Source: Takifugu bimaculatus
Lineage: Eukaryota; Chordata; Actinopteri; Tetraodontiformes; Tetraodontidae
Assembly (NCBI GenBank): GCA_004026145.2
Contig: CP034986.1
Location: forward strand, 15,858,304 to 15,922,303
Length of the DNA: 64,000 bases
Direction of reading: 5' to 3'
The stretch's first letter is position 1. Every line of letters begins with the position of its first letter. The translations under genes were made by a program, and so were the position numbers. The notes under the pieces were generated by a model. That model was not told the origin of the DNA and ran no database searches. It saw only the letters and a list, made by a program, of their open reading frames with translations. Below, piece by piece: positions 26,401 through 40,800 of this stretch.

Positions 26401-29400
26401 CCAGTACACGGACCGGATATATCTTTACACCAAGGTACCGCAGCCCGTGCCAGAGTGTGATTGTACATATGGGCTAAGTGCTCGACTGGGCTCATTAAAG
26501 GAGCAAAAGAGTGTCCTAAAGATTTTCCCTGGCTTTCTTTTTATTCCTCATTGGTGAGAGAATAAGGCACGATTAGTTTCTCAGCTTTTACCTCCAGGTA
26601 AGTCAATGTAAAACACTATCAAAGCATTTGAGGAAAGATGATGTGGCTGCAGTGAAAACCAGGATTAAATTTAGAAGTTATATGTTGAGTTTCCTTGGCT
26701 ACAGCAGACACGATGGTTCTAAACCCCTGCAGCGGGTGCAGATTCCACTCAGGCAGGTTTTGGTGCATCTTTCCTTAATTCAAACATGGAGCTTTCTGTA
26801 TACAAGTATATAATGGCCGAAATCTAATTTCATTTCAACGTGACTTCAGGTTGTCCCCTTTATTCGTCCCTATAGTAATTTCTGACATCTTACGTCTGGA
26901 CAAACAGTGCTATAAGTGCTTCTTTTTTTTTTCTGGAACCCTTTTTAGCCAGGAGCCAGTTCTTTGGCTTGGACTGGTAAAATAGCACTGGAAATGAAAC
27001 TGTAATGACTGAGGTTTGTCTTGGTTCAGCATTTGCAACTCTTCTCTATCCTCTTAAGACTTGTCCTATTCTTTCCCGCTTTAACACCTGTGTTGCAGAC
27101 ATTTCTACACTACAGGTGAATGGTGAAATAAATGTCAAAATAATTGAAAAAGCACAGGGGACTGGGCTGAAGTATCATTTGAAAAGCACCACTGTGTTTT
27201 TCTCTGCTATCACTGCCAAACAAGAGAAGGAAAAGAAAAAGAATTGCTTATGATTGTGTTTTCAGTAGCAAGATAAGGTCATCGCAGGTGAGCTTTGCAA
27301 AAACTGAAATGCCTTGTGTTGTTGCGTTCTCCAGTCCTTGGATTATTTCCTTGGTTGATATCATGTCAAATGCTGGTGCACTTCAGGGTATTCCATTTTA
27401 AACGTCTTTCTGCAGTCATTTCCACGTGCTGTAGTGAAAACATCCTGTAAACTTTTGACTGTCTGAAAAAAGGAAGTCTTACTTTCTAAATGAAAATCAG
27501 ATGTGTCTGATGTCATAAGTTTCTTTTCTGGTCTCAAGGCAATAAGAAAGTAAAACTGAAAAAAGCATATTGAGTTTTGATACATTCTGTGTTCCTTAGC
27601 AGCATGTTCCTGCCATCTTTGACTATAGTGAGACCAAAACATAATAATTAATTCCATTTTTCAGCAGAAATATACTGCAGATCAAGAGCTACAAATAGAA
27701 ATAGAGTTAAAGTATTAAAAAGTAAGACGTGCAGCACTTTGACACCTTGCCAATTAACAAAACAGAACTGGTGTGTGAAATCATTAAGAATGTCAAAGAT
27801 TATGAAGCTTTTTCAGATCGCAAAAGATGCAGGTTATTCCAATTAGAAGTTAAGTTTTAATAAACTTTGATATCATAAAAACATGTTTTAAGATGTTATG
27901 ACACTTCAAAAAAAGGAAGGTCATTACTGCAAAACCCCAACGTTGATTCCGTGCTGTGTTATCAAGTGCGATTGAGATTGATTGAGGCTTTGTTGTAAAA
28001 ACCAGAGAAAGAAAAGCTCACCAAATCCAAACATATTGTCTGACTCAACCCAAATTAAAGGTTTAGGAATTACCGGAGGATTACCAATACGATTTAAAAA
28101 CCAGCTACTCATCTCTCAGACGTCTGTCAACCTTTTCTTTTATTAAGCACCATCCTCCTTTATCAGTGTGCAAGCAGGGGAGGCTAACACATATGCTGTG
28201 TCTGAAATCACACACTTGTTCCTGTTCAATACTCACTACACGGGGGGCGGGCTTGAGTGAACTACTTGGCACACTCACTGATAAGATGGAAGTCTACACA
28301 TACCAGATCGATGGCAGCGCTGGTCGAATAATTAGATTTTTTTTTCTACTGATGCTCACTTTTTGTTTGGTTGTTGATGTACTAATATGTCAACCTTTAA
28401 TTATCAATTATTTGTGTCATGTCTAGCTTCTAGCGTGTGTCTGGAAAGGAAGATGCTGTATATTGCTTGGTAATTTGGCCACTATTTTATATTTTCTAAT
28501 GCATTATGGGACACAGTGAGAGCACTATGCTGGGAACAGTGATCCTCACGTAACATTCCAACATCCCTACAAAATGGCGTACACACTATGTTAACTGCAC
28601 TATGTAGGTATGGCAGGGGTTTTGGACACAGCCTGATATACAGTTGTATAAAGTGTTTTTATAGGTTTTTATTCATTTTAAGTCGATTTTTAAATATTGA
28701 TATTTAAATATTGACTTATTGACTTTTCTTTGGAATTGCTAAAATGACATTATAGTTAGGTTAGCTGTTGGATTTAGCTTGAGGTAACTTTCTAAAGTGT
28801 GTTTCACATTCAATATTATTATGAAATATGACAGCTCAAAAAAGCTGTTTGTTTCATGCACATTTCCTGTATATTGTTCGGCAAACCCCAAGATCAGGAT
28901 AAAAAACTGGAGCTTGCATCACCTAGAAACACTGACATTATATAAAGACTGGGAGGCTGAGACCACAGTAGCAGAGGATGACAATAGCCACCCCCTCAAA
29001 GGAATAAATGACTTTTCCTGCAATTGATGAGAGTCTCTGCTGGGTTGTTTTCATCACTCCTCTTTTTAATTAAGGAAAAAGATGTTGCATTTGAACAGTT
29101 CAGTTGTGATGGTGCATTTTTGGAAGGACATATCCTGATCTGCTATGTATTTAAGACAGTGTCATATATATTGTCTCATGTTTTTCACAGCTGACGGCTG
29201 GATGAGTATGTGCCATCCAACCCTAACTGCACTGTTCAGCGGAGAACTAAAGATGAATCTGGGGAAAACGCTTTCGAACAGAAACCTATTTTTGTATTTA
29301 TTGCGGTCGTGGGATCTATTCCCACTGAATGATGTGTGCAGAGGCTTCCCGAAAGTCAAAAGGTTGGACAAGGTTCAAGGCAGGAGTAACAACTCATATT

Positions 29401-31051
29401 TCTTCTACAACCTTGATGGATGGAAAGTCATTTTCATTCTGCAGTGGTGCTTTGTTTTGCACCCCCCCCCTTCCCCAATTCAATATTGTGAAGCAAAAGT
29501 GTACCTACTGGATTTCTGAGGCAAAACCTAGGAAGAAAAGATTGAACCTAATTTGGTTTGTTTTTTGCTCCAAAATACACTTGTAAATAATGAAAAATAT
29601 TAGCAATCAGTTGCGTCAAGTTAAACAGAGTCGAATAAACCCATCGCTGTGGTCAATCATGAATCTGAAGACATTCTCTGACCAGCAATGATTGGCTCTC
29701 TGTCGAAGATCTGAGATGGCAACAAATAAAGCCTCCGTGTTGCTCTTGTCGTTGAACACTTGTAGTTCTGCACCCGTGCAGCCCGAGATAATGCGGACTT
29801 TAACCTCCCTCTGATTATTCTCATGTGCATTCCCTGCACTCCTCTTGGGGGGCCCTTGCCAACAGACCTTTGCATTGATCGGACCGTGGTACTTAACAGC
29901 CTTTTGTTTCATTCATGAGGAATGAGATTCCTCTTCTAACAAATGTATGATTAGAAACAGGGGTTACACAGGATCACAGTACTGAACTGAGACACCAATG
30001 CAATATCGCCCTGACAACAATAGACAAGTCACGTATACGCACCGTGGAGTCGATAAGCTGCTGATATAAACATCCCCTGCTGTTGTTTAAATGGAAAAGT
30101 ATAGAAATTTGGCTGGAATGCTCTCATATCAGGGTAATCCTAGCTCCTCTGTGCTGAAGAAGACGTGTCACTGGGGTTTGGGGGGAAATATTATGAGGAT
30201 GGATTTTTTTTTTTCTTCTTTTCTACACGTAATATAGTTGTATTCCAAGATTCACTCTTCCTGCTCCGAGGAGGGTGACTGAGATTTTGGCATCAACAGC
30301 GGCAGATGGGTTGAGTTTGCCGTGACAGGGTGATTCAGCGATGCATTCTGTGCATGGCGAAAAGCTCCTTAGACTTTGTGTTTTTCATCTTGAGCTGGCA
30401 TTACTTGAAAATGTGAATGATATCAACTAAAAACCATTATCATCTGACTAAAGTTTTCATATAGTTTAAGGTAGATCTAAAACTTTGAACTGTTTGTTTA
30501 CCATTATTTAAACCGCTGTTAACGTTGCCATTGTGTCTTAACACAATGATAGCTAACAAAGGAGCACTTAAATTTAGAAAATGCATCACATTTTTAAATG
30601 TGCGGTTGTAGAGGCATAAATATCAGAGGGAGGAATGCAAAGTCTCATTCATGGCTAATTTGGCATTTGGGAGTAATTCGTCCAAAGTCTATTCAGATGC
30701 TTTCGTTTGTTTAATGTTATTTCTTTTTCAGGAATACATAGATTTTTTTTAATGATTTTTTTAATGTCTGGTTTGTTTTGATCGTAAACATCAGGAAGCT
30801 TGATGATTTTATGATACACCTGTGAGGTCATGTATATTCCATCAGGGCGTGTTTATGGAATCACTGAGCTTGGTGCCATTGTTCATGCTCCTCTTTTTCC
30901 TTTAAATTCCATGTGTCACTTGTGCTAGAGCCTGTAAATATCTGCAAATGTATGACACGTGCTTGAAAACCAGACATCTTCACATCTTATAGGCAATTTT
31001 CCAGCAATTGTTGCTATACTCGTACAGAGTCAATATGATATGCAAAAGTTA

Positions 31052-31097
<46 letters not shown>

Positions 31098-34000
31098 ATA
31101 TTGTTCATGATGTCAAAGCACAACATGCTCCACCGTTTCCCTTGTACCTCAGACTCTCTGTGATATTTATTTAGTCATAATCTAGATAAACACGTGAGCA
31201 AGTGGAAGGTACCACACAAGAAATGGGGTGATTTATATGTTTAAAATTCAAAGTTCTGTCAGCTTCCTGTGAGTATTAACCCTTGCGCTATCTCCTTGAT
31301 CCCATCTTCTAGCTTTATTTTCCAGCAGTCATTTTGCTAGGCTTTATGTTGCCATTTTGGAATTGTTTAGCTTTTGGTCAAAATAATGTTTAAGACTGCT
31401 ATTTTAGTAAGGGTAGCACAAACTCATAGATTGTCTTTAAATTGTTTTAATGAAGCAGTTATACATATAGAAATGTTCTTTACCATGTTGGGCTTTTCCT
31501 TTTGTTTGAATAGCTGATATATCCCAACTGTAATGGTGTGATTATTCATAATCACATGAGAGTACCCAATCTTTTTTTTAAATTATGCTTTATAATCCTC
31601 ATTGTCTTTACTACCAATGCATGCATACCATCACAAGAGAAGCCTTAGCTTCAAAGCAACATACATACATTTGAATACAGAGAAAATAAATGAGATCAGT
31701 TAATGAGCTCCTTGTTTAACAGAAGAATTACCATGACAACCAATTAAGATTAAAGTTTGGTCAAATGATGGAACTTTAATGTAATTAGATTCAAGCACTG
31801 CAACCTTGCTGTTAAATGAAAATACACTGTGTAACAATAGCGCTGCAGACAATGCAGCTAATTGCATGCAAATGAGTAAGTGGTCTGTAACAGGTAATTG
31901 GAATGTTTTAATTTAGTTACTTGACAGAAAAAACACATCATCAGTGATTCCTGCAGGTGCATCAATTAAATCACATGAACAATACTAATGCTTGGCCAAC
32001 TTTAGCATTTTCCCTTTTGCTACATTTTCCTTTTTTTTTTTTTTTTAATCATTCAGTTTGGTTACCGGTATATTTAATTTTTTCATAAAGAAACTCAGAA
32101 CCTCACAACCTCTCATCTTAGTGCAAGGTGCCGTTCTTTACCTGACATCAACAAGCAACAATAACGAGCAGCTCTGCCTCATGACTGCTGGAAGCCATCT
32201 CTGCGTGTCTGTCAGTGAGGGTACGAGGATATATTCACTGGGTGTATTCACCACCATGTACCTTTTGTAATGCTGTGGGCAGGTTTAAATTACACATGCT
32301 GTGGAGACTGTGCACAGGTGACACACTACTAGTCCTGGGGATTCTTCTTTGTCCTCCTGGCATTTTGCACCACAGGTGCAGCTGTTAGTCAGGCTAAGGA
32401 GGGCCGACATCCTGGCTGGTTGTTGCATGTTCAGCATGGAGCCATGTGCTAATGAAGGGGCTTGTGCCTGATGATAGGTGTGTCCTCTTTGCACCGGGAG
32501 AGCAAATGTGAATTTAGACATTCGGTGAAAATAAAATGAACCCAGCAGTTTCAACTTTTGTAGCAAAGATAAGATTAACTGACTCTACTGCTGCTTCTAA
32601 CAAGATTACAAAGATGACCTTTTCTGCTACATTGATAGTGTGTGTGTGTGTGTTTTCTTTTTATATCATCACTGAGGTTTGCCGTCCCTCTTGAGGTTGT
32701 ATCTATAAAAACAGCAGATTCACTGGAAAGAGCATTGGTCCCGGACATGTGTGTGGCTGGATTTCTGCTTTGGTTACCCCAGTTACTCAACAATAAGTCC
32801 CACATTTCACCAACTGCCTTGGCAGAATGAGTCAGTCAGACACTCCAGACCGCTAAAGCCACTTTGCTTTACAGTTCTATGACTGCTGTTTAGCACATCT
32901 TTCATACTAACACAGTGACACGAGTTCACCGGGCTGTTGGGAATTTACAGCAGCCATTTTGGTGAGAAACGGTGATTATTCTTGGTGTTCTCAATGATTG
33001 TTGTCGTTAAAGGTTTGGCAAGTGAAACCAAAGGTCTGTACTTTGATTCATATCGCAGTGTCCTTGAGCGAGATGATGAAGGTCAAATTACTCCCTTTGC
33101 TGGTATCTGATTGCGTGAGATTGGTTAACGATCCAGATTTATTGATTATGAGTGTTTACCTGCAATTTCATGTCATAGATCTTGTGAACGGAGGCCATTT
33201 ATAGCTCTGTTAGTGTTGTAGAAATAACAGCAGTTGTAAATCATTTTGCTGTGTCTACTTTTTCTCTGTCAGGACGGCGCTCCATTGAGCTTGAGCTTCA
33301 TCCCTCTGGACATCAAACTAACCAACTGGGATGACCTGCCCAAGGCCTTCAGCGAGCGCAAGGAAAATCGAATACAGGTCTGCCCTTCCTGCCAGGCCGA
33401 GTGTCTGTTTGCCTGTTCATTTGATCTCGAGTGCTCACATAGGGAGATTTGTTTCACATGTCAGTGCTCTAAAAAGGGGTTAACTTTTTAGGTATATTCA
33501 TCAAGAGACACAAAACTGTACGTCTTTGCAGTTTTTGGAGCTGACGGAAAAGTTCTGTGTTAGCTCTTGGATGTAGTTAGAAGTTTTTCCAGCTGGTGTG
33601 CCCATTGGGTGCTTTAATTTTAGACTGAGATAATTTAGTTTGATATGGCAGTCGGTAGGGCTATCTTCCCAATTTTACTGGCCCGATGAAGTTTCAGCAG
33701 ATATTGTGTGTTACGGCCATGACACTGCTGATCATGAGGAGGGAAGAGAACTGGGAGCCCGACTGATAACAGGAATGTGGACACCCTCTTCCACCATGGC
33801 AAGGACTGAATGGAGGAGGTGGTTAGGTGGGTGATGGAGAGGGGAAATAAGAGGAGGCAGTCAAGGCGTTTGAGCAGGAAAGGAGATGAGCAAGAGGAAA
33901 GGAGGCTTTATGAGGGTTGTTAAAGAAGACAGATGATCACCTCCAACTACACCCACGTGCCGACCCACTAATACGTCACGCAGTTTGATGCAGCGGCAGC

Positions 34001-34792
34001 TGGGCTGCTGACAGACGCCCTACCTGTCACGTTGTTTATGGTAGGTGCTAAAATGAATTGCGTGAGTTGCATCCATCCTCTAACCCATCATTTATGCCCA
34101 GTTACGCTCAAGATGTCCATTGAAATCAATAGCAAGAGGCCATGTGGGCTGGAAAATCATTTCTCTTTCTGCATTTCACAAATTCAGTTTGTTCTCCAGA
34201 GTTATTACCACCAGTCAAAATTTCGATTGCCTCAATACTGAAAATAAAATATTGAAACATTAATAATTGATAATAACTTCATCCACGTGAAATTAAGTGA
34301 TCTGTTTGGTCCATTTTTACTTGGCAAGTCATATTCTATGATCATATCCTGTCTTTAAGAATGAAATATTTCAGGATTCAGATTGAGGAAACTTTATTGA
34401 GCCACGTGGGACAATTATTTTCCCTGTGAGGAAATGTAATAGTTAAAAAAAAAAGAAGAAAAAAGCTGTTGCTCTAGTTGTTGAGTCTTCAATTTATTCA
34501 ATCAGTTTATTCTTCATTTTCTCTGTTGTGTTTTTCCTGATGATCATCCGCTGCTATGTAAATTCACAAAATGGTGGATTCACCAAATATTGAGTGAGGC
34601 TCTCTAAAACACATAGCGAATTCTGTTTTAACATAAATATTGTGGGCCATTGGGGGGGACACTCCCAAGCGTAATCTATGGAAGTAAATTGCCCATTTGG
34701 TGCTTGATGTCCTGTTTGTTATTTTGCCAGAGAATCTTCTTTGAATCCTTCACTTGGCAGAAAATATATACAGCTTACCCCTATGTCTGATG

Positions 34793-34827
<35 letters not shown>

Positions 34828-37800
34828 CGTGTGTGTGTGTGAGTGAGAGAATTGGAATTGTTATTTATCCAGCTTCATTTCTGAACTGATAGGCTAAAAT
34901 AAGTTTTTCTCTTAAAGAGGAGTCAATATCTCTCCTCCCTCAACTGCTGTGATGAAGATGAAAGCTTCAGTGGTTTGGGTTTCTTCCTTGAACTGAATAT
35001 GAAGTGTGGTGTCTTGTCCTCACTCAGGTGCTGAGGTTTGTTCAGGAGTGGTGCAGCCTGTCAGCCATGAAGCAGAAGCTCCTCCGACGCAGTGGCCTCC
35101 TGTTCCACAGTCCCATACTTGGACTGCAGCAGCAGGCCGCTGCCCAGCGCTCCCAGTCCAGTACCAAGAGGTCAGAGAATGCCTGGAAATATGGCTGACT
35201 TTAATAAATTCTCACACCAAATACTGTAAATACTAACTTCAAATTATTGGTATATTGGCCAGTCTCTTGGCCTGAGACAATTGAAGACGGCTAGTAAGCC
35301 ACAACTAGCTCTGGCGCTTCGACTCGTAGCCCCCAGAAAGCAGTTGGAAATTAATTATTGTGCCGTGTAAATGAAAAGTTAAACAAAGGCTACGTTTATG
35401 AAAATCAATGTAAAGTGTTTTTACGATTAAACAAATATGAACAGCGCACTGTACCTGCAGCAAGCCACCAAACAAGCTGGATAAATATTTCATGAATCAA
35501 TCCCCCACATTATGTTAGCCACCGTGGAGAATCCACACATTGTCAATATTAACTGCACCAGTCATCCTGGGAGGCTGAGGCCATGTGGCCTTCCTTCCTC
35601 GGCCTGCGCGTCTGGGTCGAATATCAAAGGGTGTCAGCTGAGGCGAAAGAAAATGATGCGATGAACACTGCATGCGTCCATATGTGTTTTTGAAAAACAA
35701 GCATTGTTGCTGGCACACTAATTACAGTTGGCGTGGATAGAGGCAGGGAGACTTAGCCAATTATAGGGTACACCCTGGGTGTGTGTGTGTGTGTTTGTGT
35801 GTCTGTGTAAAACGGAGTGTTTCGCAACTGGGGAGCGTGTAGGGGTGCATGAACCTAATCAAGGTGTAAGTAGGAGGCAATTGGCCCAGCTTGATTTGAT
35901 ACCTGTTTGATTTATTCACTAATCAGAACCAATCAAGCTCCAGCTTGGGCGCAGTGGGGCGAACACGGATCGACTTCCCAGCACAGAGACGCTCAGTTTT
36001 CAACTGCCTCAAACTTAATGCACTTTGCTGGCGCTTCCAACACTGTAGCTGTTGTGTGTCATGAGCCATTCATAGTGATTTACAGTCATTTTAGACGAGC
36101 TGAGAGAATTGCAATCAAGTAAGCGGCCTTCCAAAGTCAGGATCATTGCTGAAATGAGTGCCACGGGCTGTAAATGCTGGATTCTTTCAGTATCACTAAA
36201 AAGTAAAAATGTTTTTTTTTTTAAAAAGAACATAAAATTGGATTTAAATAAAAAACCATTCACATCCTTCCTACATTTTCAGTAACATGACATGAGAGCA
36301 GATGGCCATGAGGGGTTTATAAGTTAGTTTGGAAAAGTTCAGTCTTGGGTTCATTTCCAATGTTCTATTGCTAGTGGGTCACTCATCAGTAGAACCAAGT
36401 GTGTTTCTGACTGACTGAATGGACTGAACAGTCAGTTCGAAGCAGGTTCAGCCAGGCTGGATCAAATTCCCTTTGTTAGATTGGTTTTATATGGCCATAT
36501 AGGAGGGTCTCCTCCCCAGAGCTGACCAGGTCTGTGCAGGCTAGTTGTTCTTGGTCTACAGGCCTGTTGTTAGTCACCACTGACCTGCAGCAGCTCTCCT
36601 GCAGTCATGCATCCCGGGAATACCAGGAATCCATGAAAGTGTTCCAAGAAAAGCACAGCTGCGACTCCCTCATCTCTGTCACGTCCAGAAAAAGGAGTTG
36701 AAACAGGCCGAGCACCGGTCACGCCCACACGAGGGGACGCATCACAAACTATGACTTCTTTCTTGTAGCTCGTTGAAATGGCGATCTGTTGCGTCGGAAT
36801 TTAAATGAGGTGGAGCAGTTGGTAAAGTTTTCCATGTATCCGCACACTCACTCAAAGTGCCTGTGAGCTTAAACTTTGTGATAGGTTTGCTTTCTCGTCA
36901 AATAGGCACACATGAAATATTTTAAATTCCACATCCTTCTTACCTGACTTTGTGGCCACCCTATCGAACTGGCTTCATTTGTGAAAGAGACCCGCTGAAA
37001 CATTTGGCCTAGTGGCCAAAACCAAGCAATGCAAAATATAGTCGCAGTCTTTATCTGAGAATTTCTCTCCAAACACCAGACTGAAGAAAGAGATTCAAAT
37101 CACATGGAGACACGTTCCGACTGTGCCAGCAGTGCAGTTGGACCCGGGTTTAGCGTAAGGTGTCTCGTTTCATCCAGCTTCTGTGCTGGGACTCTTTGAA
37201 GCAGAGGAAGTTGGTGTGTTTGATGGAGACTTACCTTCTTCCTCATCTTCCTTCAGCTTCCACAGGAACGTCTGCTCTTTGATGCCTCTCCTTCCTCCAC
37301 TTTCTGCCTCCTGTCAACCGTCTTTCCTTTATTTTTCCCCCCGCCGCCCTCCCAAAATAAGTATTCTGTCCATATGGAGGTAGTGCAAAAGCATACCAAC
37401 ATATTCATGTAGCGCCAAGAGAAAAAAATCCTTAAAATTTCACCACATTCCTCCAGTTAAGAAACAACATAATCTTAAAATATTTAATAATGCACATTTA
37501 AAACTCATACAAACCAAAATCAAGACACGGGCTTTTAGATCAGTGCTAGTTGCTTTCCCATTTCCAGCACATGCAAACATCCATTCTACCAAAATCCTAC
37601 TGAGCCCAACACTCCAGCAGCTTGAGGGCTGGTGTTGGGTCGCTGCCTGGCCTCTAACCTGCAGCCAAGCAAAGAGAAAGGAGAAGTGGTGTGCAGGGAC
37701 AATTTAAAGGTTGTACTGTCCCTCCGATGAAAGTCTTCACGGACCCCCGGGGACTTTTAGTGGTCGGTCGCTCACAAAACCACAGCAAATTTGCCCCTGA

Positions 37801-40800
37801 TTTTCCTCCTCAAACCGTGATGTTCGAGGTCATTTTAATCCCAACCAAATTGGCATGTAGTCTTTTATGCAATCTCTGATGTGCACACATATCTGTATTA
37901 CACAGGTCAGGTCATAAAAGCAGTATTGCTCAGATGGATTAGATTAGATGATTGACGATGCCTGTGTAGAAATTGGATTGCTGCGGCTGCAATAGTAATG
38001 GGATTCGGCAGGGGGAGAGGACAACAACAAATATAAGCACTCACAAATAGAATCAAAAATAAATGAAAGTGAGGATTTGTGCTTTTAAGCACAGTTTGGT
38101 GCCAAGAAAAAAAGCATAAAGCAGCATCTGCCTTTACAGAGGCGGTGCAGAGTTTCTCAGATGTGTGGGTGATGGTGTGTGTTACTCCTCTGTGGGTGTG
38201 TGTGTCCCAGGATTACTGAAGTTGCTTCAGCATCATCAAATTTCCCATCCCAGCCGACTCTGATGCTGCCCAGAGACTTTAGGAATCTCGTTGAAAAGAC
38301 TCCCCCGTCCTCTGCATGTGAATCAGATCGTGCCATCTGGTCGTATAAGCAGTTCCTGTAGCCATTCACAGTTCACACATTCAGATTAAGCCAACGTCCA
38401 CAGGTATCTCAGTAAGGCCGAGGTGGCCCAGGCCTCGCTGAGTAAGGCCCAGCAGGAGGGAGGCAGCGTCCGATTGGTCACCAAGGAACCGTTTTCCCCA
38501 CAGAGGTCGGCTGCTGCTTCACCACCTGCGTCACACAGGTGAGTTCAAAGCTATGACACTTTTTTGTTGCTCCTTTTTAAAACCAAATTAGGTATAGTCG
38601 TGTTTATTCCTCCTGAAGATAAGGTTTCTCCATCTATATACCATCTTGTGTCATAACATGGATTTCCTCTTTTGGATTTGGTGTATTTGCCTTTTTCTTC
38701 CTTCAGCTGTTTCCATGGAGATGCATATTTGCCTTGTGGGGGACTCACAAAGGCCCGCAGAGTGTGTTGGTACAGTAAATATAGACTCTAATACAATCTA
38801 CTGGGTGAGGTACATTGGCCAGTTCACTGCAGGAGGGAGTATCACTATGGAAACATGCAGCAAACATGGTTCCAGCTGCTGTTCAATATGCAGCAACTGG
38901 TGATTCATGCAGAGTGCCAGTGATGGACCATTAGCTCTAGTTTTTGTGTGTCCAGGATTTGTCTCTTAACAAAGAAACACGTTTGTTTTTAGTTTTTTTG
39001 TTTTAAAAGACAATATTAAATTAATACTAATAACAAAATCATGCAGGTGCGGTAACAGTCATGCTAATAGCGTGCAAAGACTTAATCAAAGCTTGCTTAT
39101 CGCTTTTTGAAGGTGTTCCCCCATCAAATCTTAAGTCCACTCAGAGGCATTTTCCTATTTCACTTGTCCATTTTAACCTTAATAAGGCAGCTTTTATTGA
39201 TGAGCTCTTACTCCTCCGACAGAACCGGTGCAGTTCAGCTAAAGTTGCTCCATTTCCAGACACCTTCCTCAGGTCAGGTCAATCCAAAGCTTCCACCCTG
39301 GCCTTATTTAGTCATTCTTTCTTCATTTCTGATGAACTCAGCCTCATTTGTTTTAGCTGGAACACCAGAACAATCTCCCAAACAAGCTTGTGCTTTTTAG
39401 AAATGATTGGACGTCTGTATGGTCTGTCAAGTTAGGCTGACCTTTACTGGTGCATAAAATCTATCACTGAAGATTGGATATTCCTGCTATTCTCTGCCGA
39501 ACAGTGAACCAAATAAGAATCTTACTTAGAAATGCATTTCCCTCATTAGAAGCGAAGCTGCTCCGTGGACTGAACGTTAGATCATTTTGCTCTGCCACAC
39601 ATTTGCTTTTGTTTGGTCTCATTGGCATCAGGGATTCGCAGTAAATATTAGCAGGCTGTCGGCTATTTACTGAAGGCATGTTGTGTGATTTCCAACGATT
39701 CTTCTAAGAATTTTCTGAGTTACTCGATGTTGCAAAAAGCAGTGGGCAACATTCTTTTTTTCCATATATGTATTTCATTTTCAACACATATGAAATACAT
39801 TGATTGTTAAATCGAATAACGTCTCAACCAGAGCTCATTCTTAAATGTGTATCTGTGAATAATTTAGCTTTATTTTCAGCACGGGGGAAAATAGTCATGG
39901 CAGAAAGTCTATTCCTGTCGCTCCTTCATTCACTAGATGTTGCTGGCACAGCATTTGCCTGTCGGTGGTTCAGATTTTTTTCTTATCTTCTCAACTTTGA
40001 GGCAGCGAGGTTCCTTTTTAGTGGCATATTTTTTGTCTTTTCCATTTCAATGATTAAATCTCTCTGTCTAGTGCTCTGTCGCTCTGGCTCTTTGTTCCTC
40101 TCATTGCCTGTCTGAATTGTAAACTAACTATGGGGAAGGAGAATTTGGTCCATCTGTCCTCTCCACTGTGGCTCGAACACCCTGCTGGGACCACATGGCA
40201 AATGCTCAAAGTTCTCTGTCCTGTGCCAAAAAAATGCAGGCATGCACATATACATAGTTTAAAGGCTCATCGTGTATATACAGAACACCATCACTCGCCA
40301 TATGTCCATCTCTTCGCACTCGTAAAAAAAAAAGACAAGACTGGGCCGATAAGATAAAGGCCTTGTGAGAAGGTGACTGCTACACAAATATACCACAGCA
40401 GAGCTATCACAAATACATCAAATCCTCAGATTGAATCACTGCAGTCTGTCTTCTGATTTTAAAACATAACTCTGTATTTTCTTCCTTTTGCAATACTTTC
40501 AGGTTGACATCAGAGATAATTTCATGATGTATATTTCTTTCCATGAAAGTGGTCTAACATCTGACCTTGTTAGTTAAACCTATTTGGCTGCTACCTGTTA
40601 TGACTTTTTAAAAAATTCTGTTCTACAATTTAGCTTGATTATTGTTACAATAGCAGATATCAGGAATCATACTTCTTGGTCATTTTTATTCTTCTAGGGG
40701 TTTTCGTAGTTCTTTCTGCTTCAGGTGTTTCAGTGTAACTGGAACAGCCAGACAACGTGTGAGACGCAAATGAAACCTTTCAGTTTTGTAATGAGTCGTC

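Larger units (their letters stand above)
26435..33272 (+). other. zranb3 intron (largest in window)
   Basis: 6.8 kb. Holds the short DNA transposon at 28195-28632, a CA repeat (31053-31094), T-rich runs near 32030 and a POU-type octamer palindrome near 31860. No exon recognised in it; the phases of the flanking exons join directly. Confidence 0.65.

Noticed and set aside
39061..39435. 124-codon plus-strand open frame
   Set aside because: Inside a zranb3 intron, overlapped by another open frame of similar length, no known similarity, and flanking zranb3 exons already join in phase.
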